Assembly (NCBI GenBank): GCA_947372005.1
Contig: CANBRV010000008.1
Span: forward strand, 1 to 19,909
Origin: Comamonadaceae bacterium
Lineage (GTDB): Bacteria; Pseudomonadota; Gammaproteobacteria; Burkholderiales; Burkholderiaceae_C
Direction of reading: 5' to 3'
Length of the DNA stretch: 19,909 nt
This document shows positions 1 through 6,790 of the stretch, one piece after another. Below the pieces are notes generated by a model that worked only from the letters and a program-made list of their open reading frames with translations, did not search any database and had not been told where the DNA came from. A program made the position numbers and the translations under genes. Every line of letters begins with the position of its first letter. Positions within the stretch are counted from its first letter, which is position 1.

Positions 1-617
1 ATACAATTTTTTCGTAAGCGATCCACCTCTTTTTTGTCCGTGATATCGCGCTTAAAAATAGCCTCAACTGTCGGTCGATTGGAGACGTTGTACAGACTCA
101 AAGCACTAATTGCCATGTGCAAATCAAATGCCTCGATACCAGAGCGGAAATCCCCAGTGGCAACACCTCTATCGTAGATGCGTTTAAGTAAATCGATGGC
201 CGGGGTGTTCATGTGCACGGCGGTTTTTGACAGCTTTAAATACTCTGCGCGGTGGATGTTTTCGGTCATCACTAGGCGAACAAATTCAGGATGTGCGAGT
301 TTGTAATCGATAGAAAAGCTGACCAGTTTTTTGAGGGCCTCCACGGGTTCTATATCGTCTAAATGTAGGCCGCTCTCGGCACTGCGCGTTCGGGCATAGG
401 CATCTTCTAGCACGGCCAAATACAAACCTTCTTTACTGCCATAGTAGTAGTAAATCATGCGTTTGCTGGTTTTAGTGAGCGCCGCAATTTCGTCAATCCG
501 TGCGCCGCTTAAGCCTTTGTCTGCAAATTCTTGTGTTGCCACGGCAATGATGTCGCTCATCGTGCGAGCAGGGTCGTTGGTGCGGGGTTCGTCGTAGCTG
601 GTAGTGCGAGATGCCAT
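1..617 (-). CDS. TetR/AcrR-family transcriptional regulator (3' end beyond window)
   Basis: The frame reads from an ATG at 617 leftward to base 1 with no stop, giving about 205 residues. TetR proteins are usually 190-220 residues, so only a short C-terminus is missing. The N-terminal helix-turn-helix is clear: an EFADKGLSGARIDEIAA stretch, then TKTSKRMIYYYYGSKEGLY, at about residues 29-66. The remainder is a helical ligand-binding domain typical of the family. The gene lies 22 bp downstream of the IclR-type gene on the same strand and is probably co-transcribed with it. No strong Shine-Dalgarno precedes the ATG. A second in-frame ATG at residue 20 is possible but would trim the N-terminal extension only. 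Ligand and targets are unknown; control of neighbouring uptake or acyl-CoA genes is inference. Confidence 0.88.
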   Translation of the reverse strand, partial: MASRTTSYDEPRTNDPARTMSDIIAVATQEFADKGLSGARIDEIAALTKTSKRMIYYYYGSKEGLYLAVLEDAYARTRSAESGLHLDDIEPVEALKKLVSFSIDYKLAHPEFVRLVMTENIHRAEYLKLSKTAVHMNTPAIDLLKRIYDRGVATGDFRSGIEAFDLHMAISALSLYNVSNRPTVEAIFKRDITDKKEVDRLRKNC

Positions 618-639
618 GAGTAGATTCTAAGTAGACAAG

Positions 640-1404
640 TTAAATCAAATTACGCAAGCTATTTGCTGTGTCACGCAAAATCGGCAGTACTCTCTTAAGG
701 GCAGCCTCACGCTCTTCGTGGACTAACGAAATGGTGACGCTTAGCGCGCCGTGCAGAGCGCCTTTGTGATCTAAAAGTGGCACCGCAATGCCTCGGTAAT
801 TAATGTCTACCTGACTCTCGGAGATAGCCCATCCTTGACTGCGTGGCAGCTTGATTTCTGACGCCAGTAATGTTTTGTCTGAAATAGTTTGCGAGGTGAA
901 GTTTTTTATTTCGTATTTATCAATCCACTCGGTTTGTTCGTCATCACCTAAGTGCGACAGCATGACTAAACCGGCGGCAGTGAGTGCTGCTGGTAAGCGC
1001 TCGCCAATGCCATACCCCGTGCTGGTTGATCGCGCCGGACCTTGGCGTGCAATATAGATGACATCTAAACCATCCAGTACGCTCATGTAGGCGGTTTCTT
1101 GCAGTCCCTGAGCAATGCGCTGTAAATAGGGTTGAACAATACGGGCCAGTCTGGATGAGTCAATGAATGATTGAGCTAAGCGCAGCACGCGCGAAGTCAG
1201 CCAATACAGTTTGCCATCGGTTGCTAGGTAGCCAAGATGGGTCAGCGTGAGCAGCTGCCTACGTGCTGCTGTGCGGGTTAGCCCCGTGCAGTCTGCGGTT
1301 TGCTGCGCTGCCATGCGGGGACGGGCTTCGCTAAAGGCCTCTAGGACAGCGAGGCCTCGTGCTAAACCTTCAATTTTGTCTTTTGGATTTAAGAGTACGC
1401 TCAT
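640..1404 (-). CDS. IclR-family regulator, PcaR/PcaU/PobR type
   Basis: A 254-residue protein, the normal IclR length. The N-terminal winged helix-turn-helix spans about residues 10-75, with the GLARGLAVLEAF start and GLTRTAARRQLLTL recognition region typical of IclR proteins. The C-terminal effector-binding domain follows (YMSVLDGLDVIYIAR, then GYGIGERLPAALTAAGLVML). Overall it resembles the subgroup that controls beta-ketoadipate and 4-hydroxybenzoate genes (PcaR, PcaU, PobR), whose effectors are aromatic acids or beta-ketoadipate. A good ribosome site (AAGGGG at 1414-1419 on the minus strand) lies 9 bases before the ATG. The gene diverges from the transporter operon over a 181-bp region holding tandem PcaR-like boxes, so autoregulation and control of the transporter are likely. 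The exact effector cannot be told from sequence. Confidence 0.9.
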   Translation of the reverse strand: MSVLLNPKDKIEGLARGLAVLEAFSEARPRMAAQQTADCTGLTRTAARRQLLTLTHLGYLATDGKLYWLTSRVLRLAQSFIDSSRLARIVQPYLQRIAQGLQETAYMSVLDGLDVIYIARQGPARSTSTGYGIGERLPAALTAAGLVMLSHLGDDEQTEWIDKYEIKNFTSQTISDKTLLASEIKLPRSQGWAISESQVDINYRGIAVPLLDHKGALHGALSVTISLVHEEREAALKRVLPILRDTANSLRNLI

Positions 1405-1419
1405 GGGTGTTTACCCCTT

Positions 1420-1461
1420 TTTCGTTCGATCATCGTTCTATTTCGTGCGATTATCGCTCAA
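1420..1461. promoter_or_regulatory. Tandem 21-bp operator, PcaR-like boxes
   Basis: Two adjacent 21-bp units (1420-1440 and 1441-1461) carry the cores GTTCGATCATCGTTC (1424-1438) and GTGCGATTATCGCTC (1445-1459). Each contains the palindrome CGATnATCG, and in the second the symmetry extends to GCGATTATCGC. They repeat exactly 21 bp apart, about two helical turns, so bound dimers would lie on one face. From memory of the literature, the P. putida PcaR box is GTTCGATAATCGCAC; the first core matches it at 12 of 15 positions and the second at 12 of 15. On the minus strand, TTGAGC (1456-1461) and TAGAAC (1435-1440), 15 bp apart, fall inside the two units and could be the regulator's own promoter. 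Confidence 0.75.
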
Positions 1462-1495
1462 ATAGTCGTTTGCAAATCTACATCCGCAACTCAAA

Positions 1496-1510
1496 CTTCG
1501 ATAATCCCGT
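1496..1510. promoter_or_regulatory. Possible third, degenerate PcaR-like half site
   Basis: CTTCGATAATCCCGT contains an intact TTCGATAATC left part followed by a broken right part. It starts 51 bp from the second box, close to five helical turns, and lies 76 bp before the transporter's first ATG, where it could act on that promoter. No convincing sigma-70 promoter for the rightward operon could be read by eye; TTCACA at 1510-1515 is a possible -35 with only a poor -10 near 1533. Confidence 0.35.
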
Positions 1511-1585
1511 TCACACCAAATAGAGTGAGTTAGCTAGTCACTTTAGTGGGTGAATTCAATTTTTATTTTTATTCTTGGAGTTCTT

Positions 1586-2794
1586 ATGCAAAAACGTTTC
1601 GCTCTTAAATTAGTTGCTGCGGTCACCTTGGCTGCCGCTGTTTTGTCACCAGTTTTGGCGCAGGAAAAGGTTAAATTCGCTTCTATCGTTGAGTTGTCTG
1701 GTGCGGGCGCTAGCTCGGGTACGCAGTTCAATAATGGTCTCCAAATGGCGATTAAAGAGATCAACGCCGCAGGCGGTATTTTGGGCAAGCAAATCGAAGT
1801 GTTAACAAATGACACAACGACTCAGCCTGGTGTGGCTCTAGCGCTAACTAAAAAAGCGATTGACCAAGACGTGTTTGCCATTTTTGGCCCTGTGTTTTCA
1901 GGCTCGATCAATGTCTCTATGAAAGAGTCGCAAAAGGCAGAAATCCCTAACTTCACGGGCGGCGAAGCAGCCAACATCACGACGCAAGGCAATCCTTATA
2001 TTTTTCGCACCAGCTTTACACAAGCAACGGCAATGCCTAAGGCTGCTAACTACATTAAGGCTGCCAAGATCAAAAATCTTGCCATCATTTACGTGAACAA
2101 TGACTTCGGTAAAGGCGGCCTTGACATGATGAAAAAGGCTTTAGCTGGATCTGACACCAAGATTGTTGCTGAAGTTTCAACTGATAGCGGTCAAGTTGAC
2201 TTTTCCGCACCAGTGATTAAAACCAAGCAATCCAATGCAGACGCCGTTTTCATCTACGTGAATGAAGATGAGTCAGCTCGCGCACTACGTGAACTTAAAA
2301 AGCAAGGTTGGAACAAGCCCATGATTGGCGAGACAACGCTCACAGGTCAAAAAGTAATTGACTTGGCTGGCGATGCCGCTAATGGTGCAGTTGGACACGT
2401 CGGATTGACAGCAGACGCCCCAATTCCAGCGCTTCTTAACTACAAAGTGAAGTACTCACGTGCTTATGGGCATGAGACCGACCACAACGGTATCAAGGGT
2501 TACACAGGTGTGTACATTTTAAAAGCAGCTATCGAAAAAGTTGGCAAATTTGACCGTAAAGCAGTTGCCAATGCACTGCATGGCATCAAGATTGACGCGG
2601 CTAAAAATCCTGGCGTCTTGATGAATGTAGGCTTTGACGACAAGGGCGACCTAGATCGTGAAAGCTTCTTGGTAGAAGTCAAAGGCGGTAAGCAAGTGGT
2701 TGTGGCTGTATTGCCGCCTCTCTATGCTGCGAACGTGAACGCCAAAGTAGGTGACAAGGCTGCGCCTAAAGCGGCTGCGCCAGCTAAGAAGTAA
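1586..2794 (+). CDS. ABC transporter periplasmic substrate-binding protein (HAAT/Liv family)
   Basis: A 402-residue periplasmic binding protein that captures substrate for the membrane complex encoded downstream. The start is set at ATG 1586, preceded by GGAG at 1577-1580; the frame is open upstream but has no ribosome site there. Residues 1-25 form a signal peptide with a basic start, a hydrophobic AAVTLAAAVL core and a VLA|QEK cleavage site. The body has the Peripla_BP_6 pattern: AAGGILGKQIEVLTNDTTTQP, an AIFGPVFSGS ligand-pocket region, and the YIFRTSFTQ and VNNDFGKGG stretches. The last 16 residues form an Ala/Pro/Lys-rich tail. The family takes branched-chain amino acids, amides, aromatic acids or dicarboxylates. 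The PcaR-type regulator next door favours an aromatic or related acid, which is inference. Confidence 0.93.
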   Translation: MQKRFALKLVAAVTLAAAVLSPVLAQEKVKFASIVELSGAGASSGTQFNNGLQMAIKEINAAGGILGKQIEVLTNDTTTQPGVALALTKKAIDQDVFAIFGPVFSGSINVSMKESQKAEIPNFTGGEAANITTQGNPYIFRTSFTQATAMPKAANYIKAAKIKNLAIIYVNNDFGKGGLDMMKKALAGSDTKIVAEVSTDSGQVDFSAPVIKTKQSNADAVFIYVNEDESARALRELKKQGWNKPMIGETTLTGQKVIDLAGDAANGAVGHVGLTADAPIPALLNYKVKYSRAYGHETDHNGIKGYTGVYILKAAIEKVGKFDRKAVANALHGIKIDAAKNPGVLMNVGFDDKGDLDRESFLVEVKGGKQVVVAVLPPLYAANVNAKVGDKAAPKAAAPAKK

Positions 2795-2810
2795 TTTCAA
2801 TTGAAGTCCC

Positions 2811-2845
2811 AAGCCCCTCCTTCCAAAAAAGGGGGGGGCTTTTTT
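2811..2845 (+). terminator. Intrinsic terminator/attenuator between binding protein and livH
   Basis: Arms 2811-2822 (AAGCCCCTCCTT) and 2830-2841 (AGGGGGGGGCTT) pair over 12 positions, ten Watson-Crick and two G-U, around a 7-base loop. A run of six T follows at 2840-2845. It starts 16 bp after the binding-protein stop and ends 4 bp before the livH ATG, so it should terminate only part of the transcripts and give more binding protein than permease. The G-run in the right arm is also the only Shine-Dalgarno-like sequence for livH. Confidence 0.85.
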
Positions 2846-2849
2846 AATC

Positions 2850-3725
2850 ATGTCTGATTTCCTCCAACTCGTCTTTAGTGGCTTTGCCACGGGTTCTATT
2901 TATGCGCTAGCAGCTTTAGGCTTCACACTTTTGTGGCAAGCCGCAGGTACGATCAACTTTGCCCAAGGTGAATTTGTGATGCTGCCAGCTTTTATGATGT
3001 TGGCGTTGCTTTCTTATGGCGCACCACTACCGATTGCCTTTGTTTTAACGGCACTGATTTCTACCGTCGTGCTCGGCTGGGCATTCAAAAAGAGCGTTGT
3101 TGATCCGCTCTTTAAGTACGGCATGATGCAAATTGTGGTGGCCTCGATTGGCTTATCCATTGTCATGAAAAATGCCATGCGAGCGGGTTACAGTGCAGAA
3201 GCACATCCGTTTCCTAGTCTGTTTTCTGACACCTTATTTAACGTTGCGGGCGTGACAATTTCGACGGGCGATGTTGGCACACTGGTTTGCGCTTTGCTCG
3301 TGGTGTTTGCGACGCAGGCTTTCTTGGCCAAAACTGTGACAGGCCGCGCCATGCAAGCGGTTGCACAAAATACAGAAAGCGCAGCCGTGCTGGGCATTAA
3401 TGTGCCAAAAATGATTTTTTATACCTTTGCCATTAACGCAGTACTTGCGTGCGTAGCAGCGATTTTGGTGACGCCTGTGTATCTTGCCAAATTCGATATG
3501 GGCGACTCGCTAGGTACGAAGGCTTTCTTTGCCGCCATTATTGGTGGATTCAATAATTCACGTGGGGCGCTTTTGGGTGGCTTGATTGTGGGTGTGAGCG
3601 AGAACTTAGCTGCTGCGTACATCTCACCAGCCTACAAAGACGCCGTCGCGTTGGTTGTCTTTATGGTTGTCATTTTGTTTAGGCCACAAGGACTCCTTGG
3701 CAAAAAAGAGGAGAGAAAAGTATGA
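2850..3725 (+). CDS. livH: Branched-chain-type ABC transporter permease, LivH family
   Basis: A 291-residue, very hydrophobic inner-membrane permease, the usual LivH length. The start reads FLQLVFSGFATGSIYALAALGF, and the GTINFAQGEFVML motif typical of LivH follows at about residues 34-46. Cytoplasmic coupling-loop residues are seen near AMQAVAQNTESAAVLGINV. It should pair with LivM to form the channel and dock on LivG and LivF. The substrate is set by the binding protein and is not known. The ATG follows the terminator hairpin directly, with no free ribosome site, so initiation may depend on the G-run buried in that hairpin. The stop overlaps the livM start as ATGA (3722-3725), implying translational coupling. 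Confidence 0.93.
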   Translation: MSDFLQLVFSGFATGSIYALAALGFTLLWQAAGTINFAQGEFVMLPAFMMLALLSYGAPLPIAFVLTALISTVVLGWAFKKSVVDPLFKYGMMQIVVASIGLSIVMKNAMRAGYSAEAHPFPSLFSDTLFNVAGVTISTGDVGTLVCALLVVFATQAFLAKTVTGRAMQAVAQNTESAAVLGINVPKMIFYTFAINAVLACVAAILVTPVYLAKFDMGDSLGTKAFFAAIIGGFNNSRGALLGGLIVGVSENLAAAYISPAYKDAVALVVFMVVILFRPQGLLGKKEERKV

Positions 3726-4732
3726 GTAAGAAACAAATTCTTTTGGGTTTGGTGTTTGGTGCTGTTGTACTGTGTTTGCCGCCATTCTTAAAAAACTATG
3801 GCGTTTATATGTTTACCACGTGGCTCATTTACGTGATAGCCACAATGGGTTTGAATTTGACCGTAGGTTATGCGGGGCAAAAATCCCTTGGACACGCAGC
3901 CTTTTTTGGCATCGGCGCATATACCGTAGCCATTTTGATGAAAGCTGGTTTTAGTTGGTGGCTTGGCTTGCCAGCAGCTATTGCACTGTGCTTTGTTTTA
4001 GGCGTTGTATTGGGCTTTCCGGCCTTGCGCGTTCAAACTATTTATTTGGCATTTGCAACGCTAGGTTTCAACACAGCTGTTTGGTTGGTGATGCGTAATG
4101 AAGAATGGCTCACTGGCGGTACGTTTGGTTTGAATGGCATTGCAAGACCTGAAATTTTTGGCTACTCACTCAAAGATGGATTGCCATACTATTACTTTGT
4201 TTTGGCTATTGCGGCTATTGCGATGGGTCTGATGTGGGGATTGTTGCGCTCACCATGGGGCAAGGCTTTTCAGGCGCTTCGAGACAATCCGATTCGTGCA
4301 GAGAGTTTGGGTATTGATACACGTAATTACACGCTTCTATCCTTTGCGATTGGCGCAGCGTATGCTGGTATTGCAGGCGTGTTGTTTGCTTCATTAGTTG
4401 ATTTTATTGAGCCCGCGCCGTTTGCAGTGGGTGCATCCATCATGATGTATTTGATGGTGGTGGTTGGCGGCTCTGGCTATTTCCTTGGCCCTTTGATTGG
4501 TGCTCTGGTCGGGATGGTTGTGCCGGATTGGATCCGTGACGTATTCCCTATACTTTCTAATTGGTATTTGCCGCTCTTTGGTGGTACGGTGGTGCTGATG
4601 ATGATTTGGCTGCCCGATGGCTTGATGAGTTTGCCAGATCGCATTCGTGCTAAGCGTGAGTCCAAGCTAGCTAGCGCTAAACGCGCCGAGGCAAAAAGTG
4701 AAATGGCTGCTGTGATGGGAGAGCAAAAATGA
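3722..4732 (+). CDS. livM: Branched-chain-type ABC transporter permease, LivM family
   Basis: A 336-residue polytopic permease. LivM hallmarks are NLTVGYAGQKSLGHAAFFGIGAY at about residues 45-67 and the cytoplasmic coupling segment QALRDNPIRAESLGID near residues 183-198. Hydrophobic segments fill residues 5-300, and the last 30 or so are charged and Lys/Ala/Glu-rich (RAKRESKLASAKRAEAK), a cytoplasmic tail. It partners LivH in the membrane. It overlaps livH by ATGA upstream and livG by ATGA downstream (4729-4732), so the permease and ATPase genes form one coupled unit. The substrate is unassigned. Confidence 0.93.
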   Translation: MSKKQILLGLVFGAVVLCLPPFLKNYGVYMFTTWLIYVIATMGLNLTVGYAGQKSLGHAAFFGIGAYTVAILMKAGFSWWLGLPAAIALCFVLGVVLGFPALRVQTIYLAFATLGFNTAVWLVMRNEEWLTGGTFGLNGIARPEIFGYSLKDGLPYYYFVLAIAAIAMGLMWGLLRSPWGKAFQALRDNPIRAESLGIDTRNYTLLSFAIGAAYAGIAGVLFASLVDFIEPAPFAVGASIMMYLMVVVGGSGYFLGPLIGALVGMVVPDWIRDVFPILSNWYLPLFGGTVVLMMIWLPDGLMSLPDRIRAKRESKLASAKRAEAKSEMAAVMGEQK

Positions 4733-5487
4733 CCGCGCCAATCTTAAAAGTGAATGGGCTTAAAAAAGCCTACGGTGCGATTCAAGCTGTTGGCGGTGTG
4801 AGTTTTGAAGTCATGCCAGGTGAAATCTTTGGCGTGATCGGTCCCAACGGCTCAGGCAAAACGACGTTGTTCAACTCCATGCTAGGGCAGATCACACCTG
4901 ACGAAGGCTCGATTGAACTAAATGGCAAAGACGTTAGTAAATGCGGCCCTTTAGAGTTGAATAGGCGTGGCGTAGGACGCACCTTTCAAACACTCCAAGT
5001 GTTTGGAAAGATGACAGTGCGTGACAACTTAATTGTTGCTGCACAAGAGCACAAAGGCACCATGCTTAGCCGTATGTTTGCACCATCAGACTCGGGTCTT
5101 GGTGATCGTGCTGACGCACTTATCAAGCGGTTTCGCATTGAACATGTGGCGCATCTTAAAGCGGGCACGCTGAGCTATGGTCAGCAAAAGCTGGTGGATA
5201 TTGCGATGGCGTTTATGTCTGAGCCTGACCTCGTGTTGCTAGATGAGCCTTGTGCAGGTGTGAATCCGTCCTTGGTTGGCGGCATTTCAACGCTACTGAA
5301 AGATTTGAATCAAAACCCACACTCTGGAAAGAAGAGCTCGTTTGTGGTTATTGAACACAACATGGATTTCGTGATGGATTTATGTCATCGCATCATGGTG
5401 ATGGTCGAGGGACAAGTGATGGCTGTCGGTACACCAGCTGAAATTCGTGCCAATAAACAAGTGCTTGACGCATATTTGGGAGCTTGA
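4729..5487 (+). CDS. livG: ABC transporter ATP-binding protein, LivG family
   Basis: A 252-residue cytoplasmic ATPase that powers the LivHM channel. Walker A GPNGSGKTT is at residues 38-46, signature LSYGQQ at 148-153, Walker B LVLLDEP at 168-174, and the switch histidine is H210 in IEHN. The C-terminal GTPAEIRANKQVLDAYLGA is the usual LivG ending. The LSYGQQ signature (not LSGGQ) is normal for this subfamily. The start overlaps the livM stop. All catalytic elements are intact, so the protein should be active. It is expected to work as a heterodimer with LivF. Confidence 0.95.
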   Translation: MTAPILKVNGLKKAYGAIQAVGGVSFEVMPGEIFGVIGPNGSGKTTLFNSMLGQITPDEGSIELNGKDVSKCGPLELNRRGVGRTFQTLQVFGKMTVRDNLIVAAQEHKGTMLSRMFAPSDSGLGDRADALIKRFRIEHVAHLKAGTLSYGQQKLVDIAMAFMSEPDLVLLDEPCAGVNPSLVGGISTLLKDLNQNPHSGKKSSFVVIEHNMDFVMDLCHRIMVMVEGQVMAVGTPAEIRANKQVLDAYLGA

Positions 5488-5488
5488 G

Positions 5489-6232
5489 ATGAGCACTAAT
5501 CAATCGAACGAATTTTGTATTGAATTTGATAACGTTCTCGCAGGTTACAAGGATTTCATGATCCTGAACAATCTGAGCTTGAAGGCGCGGCGCGGCAAGA
5601 TCACGCTGCTCTTGGGGCCCAATGGTGCGGGTAAATCGACGGTTCTTAAAACACTATTTGGCTTGCTAACGCCTCGCCAAGGTCGCGTGCTCCTCGATGG
5701 TGAAGATATTGGTGGCATTGACCCCAAGTCTTTATTGGCAAAGGGTGTAGCTTTTGTGCCGCAGGGTCGTAACTTATTCCCTCAGCTTACTGTTAAAGAA
5801 AACTTAGAGCTAGGTGGAATTACGTTAGGTCGAAAAATCACCAATGAGCGTATTCCTGAGGTACTCAAATTTTTCCCGCGTGTGGTTGAGCGCATTAACA
5901 GTCAAGCCAGCGCCCTATCAGGCGGCGAGCAAAAACAATTAGAGATTGCACGTGCTTTGCTGTTACGCCCTAAAGTCTTATTGATTGACGAACCCTCCAT
6001 TGGCCTTTCGCCTATTGTGGTGAAAGATGTCTTTAAACTTTTGCGGCGTTTGGCGGACGAAGAGGGCACGACCATCTTGATGGTGGAGCAAAACGTGAAG
6101 AGCGCCTTGAAGATGGCGGATGAAGCGATTGCGCTAGAGTCTGGTCGCTTGGTCTTGCACAAGCGTGCGGACGAGCTTTTGGCTGATCCCAATATCGAAC
6201 GGCTATTTTTGGGTGGTCACGTTAAAACTTAA
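5489..6232 (+). CDS. livF: ABC transporter ATP-binding protein, LivF family
   Basis: A 247-residue cytoplasmic ATPase, the second nucleotide-binding subunit of the transporter. Walker A GPNGAGKST is at residues 43-51, signature LSGGEQ at 143-148, and Walker B LLIDEP at 164-169. The switch position is Gln in VEQN (199-202), as is usual for LivF. The start is placed at ATG 5489, one base after the livG stop, because GGGAG at 5478-5482 precedes it; the frame is open further upstream inside livG. The stop TAA at 6230-6232 overlaps the 3' end of the opposite-strand gluconokinase gene by 11 bp. It is the last gene of the transporter operon. Confidence 0.95.
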   Translation: MSTNQSNEFCIEFDNVLAGYKDFMILNNLSLKARRGKITLLLGPNGAGKSTVLKTLFGLLTPRQGRVLLDGEDIGGIDPKSLLAKGVAFVPQGRNLFPQLTVKENLELGGITLGRKITNERIPEVLKFFPRVVERINSQASALSGGEQKQLEIARALLLRPKVLLIDEPSIGLSPIVVKDVFKLLRRLADEEGTTILMVEQNVKSALKMADEAIALESGRLVLHKRADELLADPNIERLFLGGHVKT

Positions 6233-6755
6233 GCTGATTCAGCACAAATGCCACGCGCTCTTGCCGTGGCATTTCTATGTCCACCATCAGTGCGTCTTCA
6301 CATTTCTCTAACGCATCAAACTGGCTTTGCAAAAGGCTTGCTGGCATGTAGTGCCCCGTCTCTTTCGATCTGGCTTCAATGCGCGCTGCAATGACTTCAA
6401 ACGCACCGTGCGGATGAATAAAGCGCAGATGCGGCAATTCTGTCTTTAAGACATTGCGATATCGCTCCTTCAAAGCCGAACACGCCAAAACCGCATGGGG
6501 ATTGGCTTGCAAGAGGGCACTGAGTCGTAAGAGCCAAGGGGCGCGGTCTGCATCATTGAGTGGCTCACCGGCTCGCATCTTGGCGACGTTCTCGGGTGGA
6601 TGAAAATCGTCTGCATCAAAAAATGGCCAGCCAAGCGTCCTAGCCAAGCCTTCGCCCAGTGTCGTTTTACCGCAGCCAGAAACACCCATCACCACAAGGT
6701 GAGTGGCGAGGTGCGCGGCAGTGCATGTGGCGGGTGTCGAAATCGTTAGACTCAT
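6222..6755 (-). CDS. gntK: Gluconokinase
   Basis: A 177-residue cytoplasmic kinase of the GntK family, which phosphorylates D-gluconate with ATP to 6-phosphogluconate, feeding the Entner-Doudoroff and pentose phosphate routes. P-loop GVSGCGKTT is at residues 24-32, followed by the family motif FFDADDFHPPENVAKMRAGEPLNDADRAPWL (written here as two runs: FFDADDFHPPENVAKM and RAGEPLNDADRAPWL). CSALKERYRN and GHYMPASLLQSQFDALE also fit. The ATG at 6755 gives normal family length; an upstream in-frame ATG at 6815 would run into pcaF and is rejected. No gluconate transporter or GntR regulator adjoins it. Only 35 bp separate its start from pcaF. Its 3' end carries an inverted repeat likely to serve the opposing liv operon. 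Confidence 0.9.
   Translation of the reverse strand: MSLTISTPATCTAAHLATHLVVMGVSGCGKTTLGEGLARTLGWPFFDADDFHPPENVAKMRAGEPLNDADRAPWLLRLSALLQANPHAVLACSALKERYRNVLKTELPHLRFIHPHGAFEVIAARIEARSKETGHYMPASLLQSQFDALEKCEDALMVDIEMPRQERVAFVLNQLKF
6246..6274 (+). terminator. Perfect 10-bp inverted repeat inside the gntK 3' end
   Basis: AAATGCCACG (6246-6255) and CGTGGCATTT (6265-6274) are exact reverse complements around a 9-base loop. It starts 13 bp past the livF stop, where a terminator for the plus-strand operon is expected, but lies fully within gntK coding (codons for MPRQERVAF). The T-tract is short (three T after GGCA, then CTATGT), so it may stop transcription weakly, act with Rho, or protect the 3' end of the mRNA. 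Confidence 0.55.
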
Positions 6756-6790
6756 GGCTCTGATCTTATCTTCTTGGAAAGAAACTACAT

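Noticed and set aside
1524..1548. Short overlapping inverted repeats (AGTGA/TCACT and CACT/AGTG) upstream of the binding-protein gene as a riboswitch or attenuator
   Set aside because: Arms are only 4-5 bp and no leader peptide, T-tract or known aptamer pattern is visible.
6736..6750. A TCGAAATCG sequence near the gntK start as a fourth PcaR-like box
   Set aside because: The two half sites are one base closer than in CGATnATCG and the flanks do not match, so linkage of pcaF to the IclR regulator is not supported here.
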